A stretch of DNA of 64,000 nt from positions 1 through 64,000 of the forward strand of contig NZ_JALJRW010000014.1 in assembly GCF_024519465.1 (NCBI RefSeq), given 5' to 3'. Numbering within the stretch: the stretch's first letter is position 1; every line of letters starts with the position of its first letter. A program made the position numbers and the translations under genes. Below the pieces are notes generated by a model. It saw only the letters and a list, made by a program, of their open reading frames with translations, had not been told where the DNA came from and did no database searches. The stretch comes from Stenotrophomonas sp. Ste86 (GTDB taxonomy: Bacteria > Pseudomonadota > Gammaproteobacteria > Xanthomonadales > Xanthomonadaceae). Shown here piece by piece: positions 43,644 through 53,282 of the stretch.

Positions 43644-44936
43644 TCAGCGGCCCGTGACGGGCAGGTCACGACGACCCAGCGCCCACGCCAGCGCTAAGTG
43701 CACCGGCAGCAGCAGCACGATCCATTGCAGGTTGACCTGCGCCTGCAGGCTCAGCCAATGCAGTACCAGGCCCAGTGCGGCCAGCAGCGCCACCGCCCAC
43801 AGCACGATGCGGAACCACGCACGCGGCACGCGCCCGCGCAGCAGGGTGACCGCGCCGGGCAGCAGCAGCAGGCACAGCGGTGACAGCACCAGCAGGTTGC
43901 GGTTGGCCCACGCCGCCTGGTGCGCGCTGAAGCCCCACAGGTAAGTCAGCAGTGCTCCGGCGATGCCGCAGAACAGCCACAGCGGCAGCGCGATACCGCC
44001 CAGCACGCGCCGACGCGTGCGCAGGGCGATTACGCCCGCGGCGGCCAGCAGGCCACACAGCAGCCACGGCCACCAGTGGCGCGGAGATTCCTTGGGTTCG
44101 GGCGCGATGCTGTGCGGCAGCAGTTCCTGCTCGGCCTGCACCAGCGGACGGCCTTCGCTGTTGCGGGCCTGGCGCAGCGCGTCGGCCAATCGCATCGGCA
44201 CGAAGGCTTCCTGCCAGCGCGACAGTGGCTGGTCGGCGAACGGCCCCAGGCCGATGTCGAAGCCCAGCCACATCCATGGCGAGGGCGAGGCCAGCCGCAC
44301 CGATTCGCTGCGGTAGGTGTTGCCACGCGAGCGACCGGACAGCTGCGAATGCAGGCCGCCGCCCAGCGCCTGGTCGATGGTGTCGCGCACCATCGTGGCG
44401 CAGTTGGCGGTGTAGTAGTCGTAGCGGTAGCGCGCGTTCTCGGGCTTGGCGCGTTCGGCCAGGCCTGCGGCCAGCGTGCGGGCCTGCTGCGGGTCCAGGT
44501 CCAGCCACTGGATGCTGGCGCCGCGGCCGCTCTCGCGGTAGTACGACATGTCTTCGTCCAGCGGCAGCGCCACCAGGTAGTACATCATGTCGCCGCGCAC
44601 GAAGCGGCCGATGAAGTCCGGCTCGCCCGGATCGAAATAGCCGAAGTTGTAGGAGATGGCCTGGCCATTGCGCGGGTCCAGGACGACCAGCGCATCGTGG
44701 CCGAAGCGCTCGAAGAAGATCTCGCCGGGCTGCATGGTCACCACGCCAATGCGTGGCGCAGGGGACATGTCCGCAGCGACACCGGGCGCGGGTGCTTCAT
44801 CGCTTGCGACCGGCGTATCGGAGGACGTGGCGGCAGCCTCCTGCGCCAGCGCCGCGAACGGGACACTGGCCAGGAGGAGCAACCACGACAGGAACAACAG
44901 GCGGCACGACGGCCACCGCTTCAGCAGGGGCCGCAT
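43644..44936 (-). CDS. DUF4105 (Lnb-like) membrane protein, possible lipoprotein N-acyltransferase
   Basis: A 430-aa protein: signal peptide (1-31), a periplasmic DUF4105 domain (about 60-260) and about five C-terminal membrane helices (from about 275). DUF4105 is the domain of Lnb, which N-acylates lipoproteins in Bacteroides; His80 (ERFGHDALVVLD) and Cys179 (YTANCATMVRD) fit its His/Cys pair. In many gammaproteobacteria this slot after ybeY-corC holds lnt, which does the same job by another fold. The ATG at 44936 was preferred; a TTG at 44948 is too close to its ribosome site. Role inferred from domain and neighbours. Confidence 0.78.
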   Translation of the reverse strand: MRPLLKRWPSCRLLFLSWLLLLASVPFAALAQEAAATSSDTPVASDEAPAPGVAADMSPAPRIGVVTMQPGEIFFERFGHDALVVLDPRNGQAISYNFGYFDPGEPDFIGRFVRGDMMYYLVALPLDEDMSYYRESGRGASIQWLDLDPQQARTLAAGLAERAKPENARYRYDYYTANCATMVRDTIDQALGGGLHSQLSGRSRGNTYRSESVRLASPSPWMWLGFDIGLGPFADQPLSRWQEAFVPMRLADALRQARNSEGRPLVQAEQELLPHSIAPEPKESPRHWWPWLLCGLLAAAGVIALRTRRRVLGGIALPLWLFCGIAGALLTYLWGFSAHQAAWANRNLLVLSPLCLLLLPGAVTLLRGRVPRAWFRIVLWAVALLAALGLVLHWLSLQAQVNLQWIVLLLPVHLALAWALGRRDLPVTGR

Positions 44937-44944
44937 GGCGTTGA

Positions 44945-45826
44945 TCAATCCTCGGTGTCGGTGTCCGCCGACAGCACGGTCACATGGAACGCCTGCACGC
45001 GGCGGGCATCGGCACGCGCCACCCGGAACACGAAGCGGTCCAGGCTGAGCTCGTCGCCGGTTTCGGGCAGGTGGCCGATCGCCTCGGTGACCAGGCCACC
45101 GATGGTGTCGTAGTCGTCGTCGGGGAAGTCGGCGCCGAAACGCTCGTTGAAATCCTCGATCGCGGTCAGTGCATCGACCACGTACTGGCCGTCGGCCTGG
45201 ATGGCGATCTGCGCGGTGTGGTCCTCGGCCTCGTCGTGCTCGTCGTCGATCTCGCCGACGATCTGCTCCAGCACGTCTTCGATGGTGACCAGCCCGGCGA
45301 CGCCGCCGTACTCATCGACCACGATGGCCATGTGGTTGCGCGAGAGCCGGAACTCCTTGAGCAGCACGTTGAGCTTCTTGGCTTCGGGGATCAGCACCGC
45401 CGGGCGCAGCAGTTCGCGCACGTTGGCCGGACCGTGGTCGGCGACCACGCCGCGCAGCAGGTCCTTGGCCAGCAGCACGCCAAGGATGTCGTCCTTGTTG
45501 TCGCCGTGCACCGGGAAGCGCGAATGGCCCGATTCGACCACCTGCTTCATCAGTTCCAGGAAGGGCGCTTCCACCGGCAGCGAGACCATCTGCGAACGCG
45601 AGATCATCACGTCGCCCACGGTCAGCTCGGCGACCGAAATCGCGCCTTCCATCATGCGTAGGGTGTCGGCGGCGATCAGCCCATCTTCCTGCGCGGTGTG
45701 CAGGACCGCCACCAGCTCGTCGCGGGTGTGGGGTTCGCCGGAGAAGGCAGAGGTCAGGCGTTCGAGCCAGCTGCGCTTCTTTTCGTTTTGCTCCACATTG
45801 GAGCCACTACTGTCGTCTTCAGACAT
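44945..45826 (-). CDS. corC: CorC/HlyC-family transporter-associated CBS protein
   Basis: A 293-aa cytoplasmic protein of the CorC (YbeX) type. It has paired CBS domains (VGDVMISRSQMVSLPVEAPFLELMKQVVESGHSRFPV and VDEYGGVAGLVTIEDVLEQIVGEIDDEHDE) and a C-terminal CorC_HlyC domain (DFNERFGADFPDDDYDTIGGLVTEAIGHLPETGD). Linked to magnesium/cobalt handling and, through its ybeZYX neighbours, to ribosome maturation. The start at 45826 follows CAGAG. 8 bp separate it from the DUF4105 gene. Confidence 0.93.
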   Translation of the reverse strand: MSEDDSSGSNVEQNEKKRSWLERLTSAFSGEPHTRDELVAVLHTAQEDGLIAADTLRMMEGAISVAELTVGDVMISRSQMVSLPVEAPFLELMKQVVESGHSRFPVHGDNKDDILGVLLAKDLLRGVVADHGPANVRELLRPAVLIPEAKKLNVLLKEFRLSRNHMAIVVDEYGGVAGLVTIEDVLEQIVGEIDDEHDEAEDHTAQIAIQADGQYVVDALTAIEDFNERFGADFPDDDYDTIGGLVTEAIGHLPETGDELSLDRFVFRVARADARRVQAFHVTVLSADTDTED

Positions 45827-45917
45827 CTCTGGAAAAAAAGGCACCCGGCGAGCCGGGCGTTGGATTCAGTCTAGCAGGATGAGCGCCGCTGTCAGCGTCC
45901 GCCGGCGGGCGCGGCCT

Positions 45918-46502
45918 TCACGGGCCGGCCGGGGGCGGGGAGTCCGGGGAGGCGGCGCCCGGCGTGGCGTCCGGGGCCGGCTCCTCCTCCGGCGGCAGGT
46001 CCAGGCTGTAGGTGCAGCCGGCCAGGGTCTTGCCGGGGTGGGTCTTGACGGTGGACAGGCTCAGGATCACCGATTCGATCATCGGCTCGCCGGTCGTCGG
46101 GTCGGTGACGTCGCGGCTGACCAGCTCGCGCCCGGCCATGAACTTGTCCGGGTTGTCCACGCCATCCTCCAGCGCCAGCCGTTTGGCCATCGGGCGCGGG
46201 TCGGCCAGGTCGAGGATGGCCATGATGCTGGCCCCGGCCACGGCGATGTACTCGGTCTGCTGGCCGAATACGGTCACGGGCATGGCCAGGCGGAATTCGC
46301 TCATGAATTGATTGGACTGCGGCAGCGGCTGCAGGCCGTTGGCTACCGCCTTGAGCGGGTCGGCCACGACCGGCGCCACCGCGTTGTAGTCGGCCAGCCC
46401 CTGCCGGCATTCGATCAGGGCGGCCAGGTCCAGCGGGGCGGCGACGCTGGTGGCGGGCAGCAGGGCCAGCAGGCCCAGGCAGGCGGTCTTGAAGGCGATC
46501 AT
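45918..46502 (-). CDS. Secreted hypothetical protein between ybeY and corC, 194 aa
   Basis: Not recognised. It has a signal peptide (MIAFKTACLGLLALLPATSVAAP) and a mature domain reading LAALIECRQGLADYNAVAPVVADPLKAV...FRLAMPVTVFGQQTEYIAVAGASIMAIL, with two cysteines and an acidic Pro/Ala tail (PPEEEPAPDATPGAASPDSPPPAGP) that looks disordered. It is probably periplasmic. It interrupts the otherwise conserved phoH-ybeY-corC order, on the same strand, 29 bp after ybeY. Confidence 0.72.
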   Translation of the reverse strand: MIAFKTACLGLLALLPATSVAAPLDLAALIECRQGLADYNAVAPVVADPLKAVANGLQPLPQSNQFMSEFRLAMPVTVFGQQTEYIAVAGASIMAILDLADPRPMAKRLALEDGVDNPDKFMAGRELVSRDVTDPTTGEPMIESVILSLSTVKTHPGKTLAGCTYSLDLPPEEEPAPDATPGAASPDSPPPAGP

Positions 46503-46531
46503 CGAAAATCCGTGGGTCACCGGCGGGCGGC

Positions 46532-47017
46532 TCAGTTCTCGTTGGCGTAGGGGTCGTCGATGCCCAGTTCGGCCAGGATGTCGCGTTCCAGCTGCTCCAT
46601 GGCCTCGGCTTCCTTGTCGTCCTCGTGATCCCAGCCCAGCAGGTGCAGCACGCCATGCACGGTCAGGTGCGCATAGTGGGCATTGAGTCGCTTGTCCTGC
46701 TCTTCGGCCTCGCGCGCGACCACCGGGGCGCAGATCACCAGGTCACCGAGCAGCGGGAATTTCACGCCCTTGGGCAGGCCCTCGGGCACCTCGGCCGGGA
46801 AGCTCAGCACGTTGGTGGCGTAGTCCTTGCCCCGGTAATGCCGGTTCAGCGACTGGCCTTCCTTGGCATCGACCATGCGGATGGCCAGGTCGGCCTCGCG
46901 GATGCGGCCCTTGAGCGCGGCGGCAACCCACTTGCGGAAGCTCACCGCCGAGGGCAGCCCGGCACGGGGCAGGGCGTAGCTGACGGCTACATCGAGGCGG
47001 ACGGGGCCCTTGGTCAT
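46532..47017 (-). CDS. ybeY: Endoribonuclease/rRNA maturation factor YbeY
   Basis: Metal-dependent RNase of 161 aa for 16S rRNA 3'-end maturation and 70S quality control. The signature is complete: [11 protein letters not shown] with His121, His125 and His131 as Zn ligands. [15 protein letters not shown] and [12 protein letters not shown] are also family marks. Downstream of phoH by 45 bp on the same strand. Confidence 0.96.
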   Translation of the reverse strand: MTKGPVRLDVAVSYALPRAGLPSAVSFRKWVAAALKGRIREADLAIRMVDAKEGQSLNRHYRGKDYATNVLSFPAEVPEGLPKGVKFPLLGDLVICAPVVAREAEEQDKRLNAHYAHLTVHGVLHLLGWDHEDDKEAEAMEQLERDILAELGIDDPYANEN

Positions 47018-47062
47018 GGCGATACCGGTAGTTCAGATCAATCGGAAGTGGACAGTGTACGT

Positions 47063-48046
47063 CTACTCCGCGCCGGGTTTTACCTGCTGCAGGTCGCGGC
47101 GGTCGTACGCGCTGACGATGCGTGCCACCAGCGGGTGGCGGACCACGTCGCGGGCTTCGAAGAAGGTGAAGCTGACGCCCTCGACATCGCGCAGCACCTC
47201 GATCGCATCGCGCAGGCCGGATTTGACGTGCTTGGGCAGGTCGGTCTGGGTCAGGTCGCCGGTGACCACGGCGGTCGAGCCGAAGCCGAGACGGGTCAGG
47301 AACATCTTCATCTGCTCGACGGTGGTGTTCTGCGCTTCGTCCAGGATCACGTACGCATCGTTGAGCGTGCGCCCGCGCATGTAGGCCAGCGGCGCGATCT
47401 CGATGATGTTTTTTTCCAGCAGCTTGAGCACTTTTTCCACGCCCAGCATTTCGTACAGCGCGTCATACAACGGGCGCAGGTACGGGTCCACTTTCTGGCT
47501 CAGGTCGCCGGGCAGGAAGCCCAGCTTCTCGCCGGCTTCCACCGCCGGGCGCACCAGGATCAGCCGCTGCACGCGCGACTCGTTCAACGCGTCCACCGCG
47601 CTGGCCACCGCCAGGAAGGTCTTGCCGGTACCGGCCGGGCCGATCCCGAAATTGATGTCGTGGGTGGTGATCTGGTGCAGGTAGCGCGCCTGGTTGGCGC
47701 CGCGCCCGCGCACGGTGCCGCGCTTGACCTTGATGGTCACGTCCTGCGCCTCATAGGCCCCGTCGACGACGTGTTCGACGTTGGCCTGGTTCAGCCGCAG
47801 GTGGATGGCGTGGCTGTCGAAGGTGACCTCGGCCGCTTCGGCGTAGAGGGCCTCGATCAGCGTCTTGGCTTCTTCGATCACCCGCTTGGGGCCGGTCACG
47901 CGGAACACGGGGCCGCGGTTGGCGATCTCCACGCCGAGCTTGAGTTCGATCTGGCGCAGGTGCTCGTCGAACGGGCCAGCCAGATTGGCCAGGCGTTCGT
48001 TGTCTTCCGGGACCAGGGTGAAGTCGCGTTGTGCAAGTGCCGTCAT
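47063..48046 (-). CDS. phoH: PhoH family ATPase (YbeZ)
   Basis: A 327-aa ATPase with an N-terminal KH-like part (RGPVFRVTGPKRVIEEAKTLIEALY) and a PhoH domain: Walker A GPAGTGKT (Lys142), then VRPAVEAGEKLGFLPGDL and Walker B YVILDEAQNTT. YbeZ partners YbeY in ribosome maturation. The ATG at 48046 (MTALAQRDFTLVPEDNERL) is preferred; the upstream frame extends into a DnaA-box-containing gap. Confidence 0.95.
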   Translation of the reverse strand: MTALAQRDFTLVPEDNERLANLAGPFDEHLRQIELKLGVEIANRGPVFRVTGPKRVIEEAKTLIEALYAEAAEVTFDSHAIHLRLNQANVEHVVDGAYEAQDVTIKVKRGTVRGRGANQARYLHQITTHDINFGIGPAGTGKTFLAVASAVDALNESRVQRLILVRPAVEAGEKLGFLPGDLSQKVDPYLRPLYDALYEMLGVEKVLKLLEKNIIEIAPLAYMRGRTLNDAYVILDEAQNTTVEQMKMFLTRLGFGSTAVVTGDLTQTDLPKHVKSGLRDAIEVLRDVEGVSFTFFEARDVVRHPLVARIVSAYDRRDLQQVKPGAE

Positions 48047-48181
48047 TGCGTCAGGCAGCCATCGGTCGTAGCGACCCGGCCGCAGCGTTGGGATGGGAAA
48101 CACAGGGTAGCGCGCAGCCACGTTGGCCGCCAGCGAAGGCGCGGTTCTCCACAGCGTCTGTGCAAGGACGGTGCAGCAACC

Positions 48182-48303
48182 TGTGGATAGCCGGCGTGGG
48201 CCTTAGTGCGGCAGGCGATCCGCGGTCGTGGTAAAAAAAGCGTCACGCCGCGCGCGTTCATCCACAGCGGTTGTGGGTGGATGTTGGAGAAACATGTGGA
48301 TAA
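48182..48303. promoter_or_regulatory. Three DnaA-box-like 9-mers between phoH and miaB
   Basis: TGTGGATAA at 48295-48303 is a perfect DnaA box (minus strand). TGTGGATAG at 48182-48190 (minus) and TCATCCACA at 48258-48266 (plus) each differ by one base. They lie in the 582-bp gene-free gap 48047-48628, where I see no convincing gene. Confidence 0.4.
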
Positions 48304-48628
48304 GCACCGTGGCGCCCATGGCGGCAAGGGTTTGCGCCAGGTGATCATTTCATGACCAGCGCGGCGTTGACTGACCTCTTCTTCACGGAGGTGTGCGCAA
48401 GGCGACGGCGCATCTCCTTCTGCAGAACGGCGTCCGATGTCACTGGTCGTGTCTGTGTCCGGCCGATGGGTGCCGTTGGCTGCGACGGGTCGGCTGGTCC
48501 GCGCCGGAACCTCGCTGCTGCAGCTTGAACAGACCCGCACCGCCGCCCACTGCCAGCGGTGCAGGCGCAGTCGCGCGCGCTGGTGGGAACGGCGGCCCGA
48601 GGTGCCGCCGCCGCTGGCCGGCGCGCCC

Positions 48629-50089
48629 TCAGCTCGTCACCATCCGCGCGCGCAGCGAATTGCTGTACGCCTCGGTGATCACCACATCGACGAACTGCCC
48701 GATCAGGCGCGGGTGCCCGGGGAAATTCACCGAGCGCATGTTCTCGCTCTTGCCGGTCAACTCGTTCGGATCGCGTCGCGAGGGCCCTTCCACCAGCACG
48801 GTCTGCACGGTGCCGACCATCTTGGCCGAGATCGCCGCAGCCTGTTCGTTGATGCGCGCCTGCAGGCGCGACAGGCGCGCGTGCTTTTCGGCATCGCTGA
48901 TCGTGTCTTCCAGATCGGCCGCGGGGGTACCCGGGCGACGCGAGTAGATAAAGGAGAAGCTGTGGTCGAAGCCGATGTCTTCGATAAGCTTCATGGTCTT
49001 TTCGAAGTCGGCCTCGGTCTCGCCGGGGAAGCCGACGATGAAGTCCGAGCTGATCGAGATGTCCGGCCGCACGGCGCGCAGCTTGCGGATCTTGGCCTTG
49101 AACTCCAGGGCCGTGTAACCGCGTTTCATCGCCGACAACACCTTGTCGCTGCCGGCCTGCACCGGCAGGTGCAGGAAATTGGCCAGCTGCGGCACATCGC
49201 GGTAGGCATCCACCAGCGAGTCGCTGAATTCCAGCGGGTGCGAGGTGGTGAACCGGATCCGGCCAACACCGTCGATCTCGGCGATGGTGCGGATCAGCAG
49301 GCCCAGGTCGGCGAACTCACCGTCCCCATACGGACCGCGGTAGGCATTGACGTTCTGGCCCAGCAGGTTGATTTCGCGCACACCCTGCGCGGCCAGCTGT
49401 GCAACTTCCACCACCACGTCCTCGAAGGGACGGCTGACCTCGGTGCCGCGGGTGTAGGGCACCACGCAGAAGGAGCAGTACTTCGAGCAGCCTTCCATGA
49501 TCGACACGAACGCCGAACCGCCCTCGGCGCGCGGCTCAGGCAAACGGTCGAACTTCTCGATCTCGGGGAAGCTGATGTCCACCTGCGACTTGCCCGATTC
49601 GCGCCGCTGGCGGATCAGCTCCGGCAGCCGATGCAGGGTCTGCGGGCCGAACACCAGGTCCACGTGCGGGGCGCGCTTGATGATCGCCTCGCCTTCCTGC
49701 GAGGCCACGCAGCCGCCCACGCCGATGATCACGCCGCGGCCGTTGTTCTTCAGCGCCTTCCAGTAGCCCAGCTGGCTGAACACCTTCTCCTGCGCCTTCT
49801 CGCGGATCGAACAGGTGTTCATCAGCAGCACGTCGGCCTCGGCCGGGTCGTCGGTCAACTCCAGGCCTTCGGCGGCGGCCAGCACGTCGGCCATCTTGGA
49901 CGAGTCGTACTCGTTCATCTGGCAACCGTGGGTCTTGATGTACAGCTTGCCGCGCACCGGTCCGGTCACCTGTGGCCGGGAGCCGGGCAGGGCGATCAGG
50001 TCGGGGCGGGGGGCGGGCGAATCAGGTGTGGCGGCAGGCAAGGCGGAGCCGGCCGAAGTCGGCGCGGTCGAAGCTGGCGTCCCGGTCAT
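48629..50089 (-). CDS. miaB: tRNA-2-methylthio-N6-isopentenyladenosine synthase MiaB
   Basis: Radical-SAM methylthiotransferase that makes ms2i6A37 in tRNAs. The 486 aa begin with a Pro/Ala-rich extension of about 45 residues. The N-terminal UPF0004 domain has cluster cysteines 56, 93 and 127 (THGCQMN; NTCSIRE; GGCVASQ). The radical-SAM triad is Cys201, 205 and 208 (CSKYCSFC), followed by a TRAM domain ([24 protein letters not shown]). First gene of the conserved miaB-phoH-ybeY-corC order, though a 582-bp gap separates it from phoH. Confidence 0.97.
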   Translation of the reverse strand: MTGTPASTAPTSAGSALPAATPDSPAPRPDLIALPGSRPQVTGPVRGKLYIKTHGCQMNEYDSSKMADVLAAAEGLELTDDPAEADVLLMNTCSIREKAQEKVFSQLGYWKALKNNGRGVIIGVGGCVASQEGEAIIKRAPHVDLVFGPQTLHRLPELIRQRRESGKSQVDISFPEIEKFDRLPEPRAEGGSAFVSIMEGCSKYCSFCVVPYTRGTEVSRPFEDVVVEVAQLAAQGVREINLLGQNVNAYRGPYGDGEFADLGLLIRTIAEIDGVGRIRFTTSHPLEFSDSLVDAYRDVPQLANFLHLPVQAGSDKVLSAMKRGYTALEFKAKIRKLRAVRPDISISSDFIVGFPGETEADFEKTMKLIEDIGFDHSFSFIYSRRPGTPAADLEDTISDAEKHARLSRLQARINEQAAAISAKMVGTVQTVLVEGPSRRDPNELTGKSENMRSVNFPGHPRLIGQFVDVVITEAYSNSLRARMVTS

Positions 50090-50251
50090 GGCGCTTATTC
50101 CAGTCGGGTGGGCGGGCAGGCAGCCGGTTGGCTGCGATGAGCCGTGCATTGTATGCCGGAAGCACTCCCCGGACGGGTTCAGGGCCGATCCGCGCTGGCG
50201 ACCGGCGTCAACCCCTTGGCAACCACCGCCGAAGTTGGGACACTCCCGGCA

Positions 50252-51217
50252 ATGAAGGGGATCTTGGGGATCGCTGCGTTGGCCTTGGCTGCGCTGACCG
50301 CTATGCCGGCCAGTGCGGGCACGCTGTACAAGTGCCTCGGTGCCGACGGCGTGCCCAGTTATGTCAGCAAGCGGGTATCCGGGGCGTCCTGCAGCGTGGT
50401 CAGCAGCTACCGGCCCGACCGCAGCGCGCCGCGCCGCTACACCCCGCCGCCGGCACCGGTCGCCGCGCCAGCGCCTGCACTGGTCCCGACAGCGACCGCC
50501 AGCGCGCCCGCCAGTCCGGTCCAGGCCGATCGCGCCAACACCGGCACCGCCCTGACCGCCAGTGGCCCGGCGCCATCGGCCACGGTGCTCAGCGCGCCGT
50601 CGGCCCCGGCCGCGCGGGCCAACAAAGCCGGCCGCGTGGTGAGCGGGCAGGTCTACTCCTACATGAAGGAAGGGGTGCGCCACTACACCAGCGCCCGCCC
50701 GGCGCAGTTGGCCAGCCTCGGCCCGGTGCGCACCATCCACTACACCTTCATCGAGCGCTGTTACGCCTGCGGGGCCAACCCCGGCGTGAACTTCGGCTCG
50801 GTAAGGCTCAACACCACCGCGTTCCAGAGCGAGATCACCGCCGCCGCGCGCGAGTTCGGGGTCGAGGAAGCCGTGGTCCGCGCGATCATCCACGCCGAAT
50901 CGGCCTACAACCCGACCGCGCTCAGCCGCGCCGGCGCCCAGGGCTTGATGCAGCTGATGCCGCCCACCGCGCGCCGCTTCGGCGTCACCGACTCCTACGA
51001 CGCCGCGCAGAACATCCGCGGCGGCGTGCAGTACCTGTCCTGGCTGCTCAAGCGCTTCAACGGCAACCTCACCCTGGCCGCTGCCGGTTACAACGCAGGC
51101 GAGGGTGCCGTGGATCGCCATGGCGGCGTACCGCCTTACAGTGAGACCCAGTACTACGTGAAGCGGGTGGCGCAGCTGGCCGAACGCTACCGTGGTGCGC
51201 AGGCCACCACCCAGTGA
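50252..51217 (+). CDS. Lytic transglycosylase (SLT family 1) with DUF4124-like domains
   Basis: Exported peptidoglycan lytic transglycosylase of 321 aa. Signal peptide (1-22), a DUF4124-like piece ([19 protein letters not shown]), a Pro/Ala linker (about 62-125), a second DUF4124-like strand set ([19 protein letters not shown]), then the SLT domain with catalytic Glu216 ([11 protein letters not shown]), [10 protein letters not shown] and [11 protein letters not shown]. It cleaves glycan strands to 1,6-anhydroMurNAc. Divergent from miaB. The upstream frame without signal peptide was trimmed to the ATG at 50252. Confidence 0.92.
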   Translation: MKGILGIAALALAALTAMPASAGTLYKCLGADGVPSYVSKRVSGASCSVVSSYRPDRSAPRRYTPPPAPVAAPAPALVPTATASAPASPVQADRANTGTALTASGPAPSATVLSAPSAPAARANKAGRVVSGQVYSYMKEGVRHYTSARPAQLASLGPVRTIHYTFIERCYACGANPGVNFGSVRLNTTAFQSEITAAAREFGVEEAVVRAIIHAESAYNPTALSRAGAQGLMQLMPPTARRFGVTDSYDAAQNIRGGVQYLSWLLKRFNGNLTLAAAGYNAGEGAVDRHGGVPPYSETQYYVKRVAQLAERYRGAQATTQ

Positions 51218-51399
51218 GCCGACGCGCCCATGGCGCTGGCTGGCCTCCATGCCGTAATGTCGTGTCGTAATGTCGTTCCGTAGTACCGCGTTGTGTGGCC
51301 GACTTCGGTTCAGCTACACTCGCGGCTGATTCAATGTGGACTGGCCCCCACCGGTCTGCTGGCAGCCTCAAGCTACCTAAATCAATATCGGAGTGCCGG

Positions 51400-52020
51400 A
51401 TGGCCAACGATGGGGTAAACGATCCAGTCGATACTGGACGTCGACGATTCCTTTCAGCAACCACTGCGGTGGTCGGAGCGGTCGGCGTCGGATTTGCAGC
51501 AGTGCCGTTCATCAAGTCCTGGAATCCCAGCGCCCGCGCCAAGCTGGCCGGTGCTCCGGTGATTGCCGATATCAGCGCACTCCAGGAAGGCCAGCGACTG
51601 GTCATGGAATGGCGTGGACAGCCGATCTGGATCGTCAAGCGCTCCAAGGCGATCCTGGACGCGCTGCACGGCCTGGATGATCGGCTCAAGGATCCCGAAT
51701 CCGGGGTCAAGGACCAGCAGCCGGCCTACGTGCTCAAGCAGAATCCCGAATTCCGCGCGATCAAGTCCGAGGTCTCGGTCCTGGTCGGACTGTGCACCCA
51801 CCTGGGCTGTTCGCCGGAGATGGTCGCCGAGATCCGCCCCGAGCCGTACGACCCCCAGTGGAAGGGAGGGTACTTCTGCCCCTGCCACAAGTCGCGCTTC
51901 GACATGTCCGGTCGCGTGTTCAAGGATGTCCCGGCGCCGATCAACCTGCTGGTGCCGCCGCACCATTACCAGGACGACAACACCATCATCATCGGCGTTG
52001 ACCCGCAGGGGGCGGCTTGA
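51400..52020 (+). CDS. petA: Ubiquinol-cytochrome c reductase, Rieske iron-sulfur subunit
   Basis: [2Fe-2S] subunit of the cytochrome bc1 complex, 206 aa. A Tat-type N-terminus (TGRRRFLSATTAVVGAVGVGFAAVPF) doubles as the membrane anchor. Cluster ligands are Cys132/His134 (CTHLGC) and Cys160/His163 (CPCHKS), with the disulfide pair Cys137/Cys162. CGGAG precedes the ATG. First of the petABC genes; its stop lies 2 bp before petB. Confidence 0.97.
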   Translation: MANDGVNDPVDTGRRRFLSATTAVVGAVGVGFAAVPFIKSWNPSARAKLAGAPVIADISALQEGQRLVMEWRGQPIWIVKRSKAILDALHGLDDRLKDPESGVKDQQPAYVLKQNPEFRAIKSEVSVLVGLCTHLGCSPEMVAEIRPEPYDPQWKGGYFCPCHKSRFDMSGRVFKDVPAPINLLVPPHHYQDDNTIIIGVDPQGAA

Positions 52021-52022
52021 CC

Positions 52023-53282
52023 ATGGCCAACATCCTTTCCCGCACCGCCACCGGCGTCGCCGACTGGGTCAACACGCGCGCCCCCGGCCTGATGCCGGTC
52101 TACCGCAAGCACGTGACCGAGTACTACGCGCCGAAGAACTTCAACATCTGGTACTACTTCGGTTCGTTGGCGCTGCTGATCCTGGTCAACCAGATCGTGA
52201 CCGGCATTTTCCTCACGATGCACTACAAGACCGATGCGGCCGAAGCGTTCGCCTCCGTCGAGTACATCATGCGTGACGTGGAGTGGGGCTGGCTGATCCG
52301 CTACATGCACTCCACCGGGGCCTCGCTGTTCTTCATCGTGGTCTACCTGCACATGTTCCGCGGGCTGTTGTATGGCAGCTACCAGAAACCGCGCGAGCTG
52401 GTGTGGATCCTGGGCATGCTGATCTACCTGGTGCTGATGGCCGAAGCCTTCATGGGCTATGTGCTGCCGTGGGGCCAGATGTCGTTCTGGGGCGCGAAGG
52501 TGATCATCTCGCTGTTCGGCGCGATTCCGGTGATCGGTACCGGGCTGACCGAATGGATCATGGGGGATTACCTGCCCAGCGACGCCACCCTCAACCGCTT
52601 CTTCGCCCTGCACGTGATCGCCCTGCCGCTGGTGCTGTTGCTGCTGGTGGTACTGCATCTGGGCGCGCTGCACGAAGTCGGCTCGAACAACCCCGACGGC
52701 GTGGAAATCAAGAAGGGTCCCAAGGGCAATCGCTGGTCGGCCACCGCGCCCACCGACGGCATCCCGTTCCATCCGTACTACACGCTCAAGGACGGGGTGG
52801 GCGCCGGGTTCCTGCTGATCATCGCCGCCTTCATCATCTTCTTCGCCCCGGCCTTCGGCGGCCTGTTCCTGGAACACGACAACTTCACCGAGGCCAATCG
52901 CCTGGTGACGCCCGAACACATCAAGCCGGTCTGGTACTACACCCCGTACTACGCGATGTTGCGGGTGGTGCCCAATAAGCTCGGTGGCGTGCTGGTGATG
53001 TTCTCGGCCATCGCGATCCTGTTCCTGGTGCCGTGGCTGGACCGCGCGCGGGTCAAGTCCTACCGCTACCGCGGCTGGCTCTCGCGCGGCCTGCTCGGCG
53101 TGTTCGCGGTGTGCTTCGTCTGGCTCGGTGTGATCGGCTCCGGCCCCGGCACCGACGCACATGAAACCTACGTGGGCCGCGTATTGACCTTCCTGTACTT
53201 CGCCTTCTTCATCACCATGCCGCTATGGACCAGGCTGGACAGGACCAAACCGGTACCGGATCGGGTGACCACGCATGACTGA
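52023..53282 (+). CDS. petB: Ubiquinol-cytochrome c reductase, cytochrome b subunit
   Basis: Integral bc1 subunit of 419 aa carrying both b haems and the Qo/Qi sites. The N-terminal part has VNQIVTGIFLTMHY and YMHSTGASLFFIVVYLHMFRGLLYGSY; GYVLPWGQMSFWGAKVI and the PEW-like Qo loop region follow, and the C-terminal third has FFAPAFGGLF and the helices of the cytochrome b C-domain. The ATG at 52023 (MANILSRTATG) was chosen over a TTG 6 nt earlier. Confidence 0.97.
   Translation: MANILSRTATGVADWVNTRAPGLMPVYRKHVTEYYAPKNFNIWYYFGSLALLILVNQIVTGIFLTMHYKTDAAEAFASVEYIMRDVEWGWLIRYMHSTGASLFFIVVYLHMFRGLLYGSYQKPRELVWILGMLIYLVLMAEAFMGYVLPWGQMSFWGAKVIISLFGAIPVIGTGLTEWIMGDYLPSDATLNRFFALHVIALPLVLLLLVVLHLGALHEVGSNNPDGVEIKKGPKGNRWSATAPTDGIPFHPYYTLKDGVGAGFLLIIAAFIIFFAPAFGGLFLEHDNFTEANRLVTPEHIKPVWYYTPYYAMLRVVPNKLGGVLVMFSAIAILFLVPWLDRARVKSYRYRGWLSRGLLGVFAVCFVWLGVIGSGPGTDAHETYVGRVLTFLYFAFFITMPLWTRLDRTKPVPDRVTTHD

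Noticed and set aside
48182..48303. Replication origin
   Set aside because: Only three DnaA-like boxes, no AT-rich unwinding region, and none of the usual oriC neighbour genes.
48393..48947. Possible plus-strand genes upstream of miaB
   Set aside because: Frames starting at 48393 and 48437 run into miaB on the opposite strand, are rich in Arg/Pro/Ala, and lack ribosome sites; the gap is treated as non-coding.
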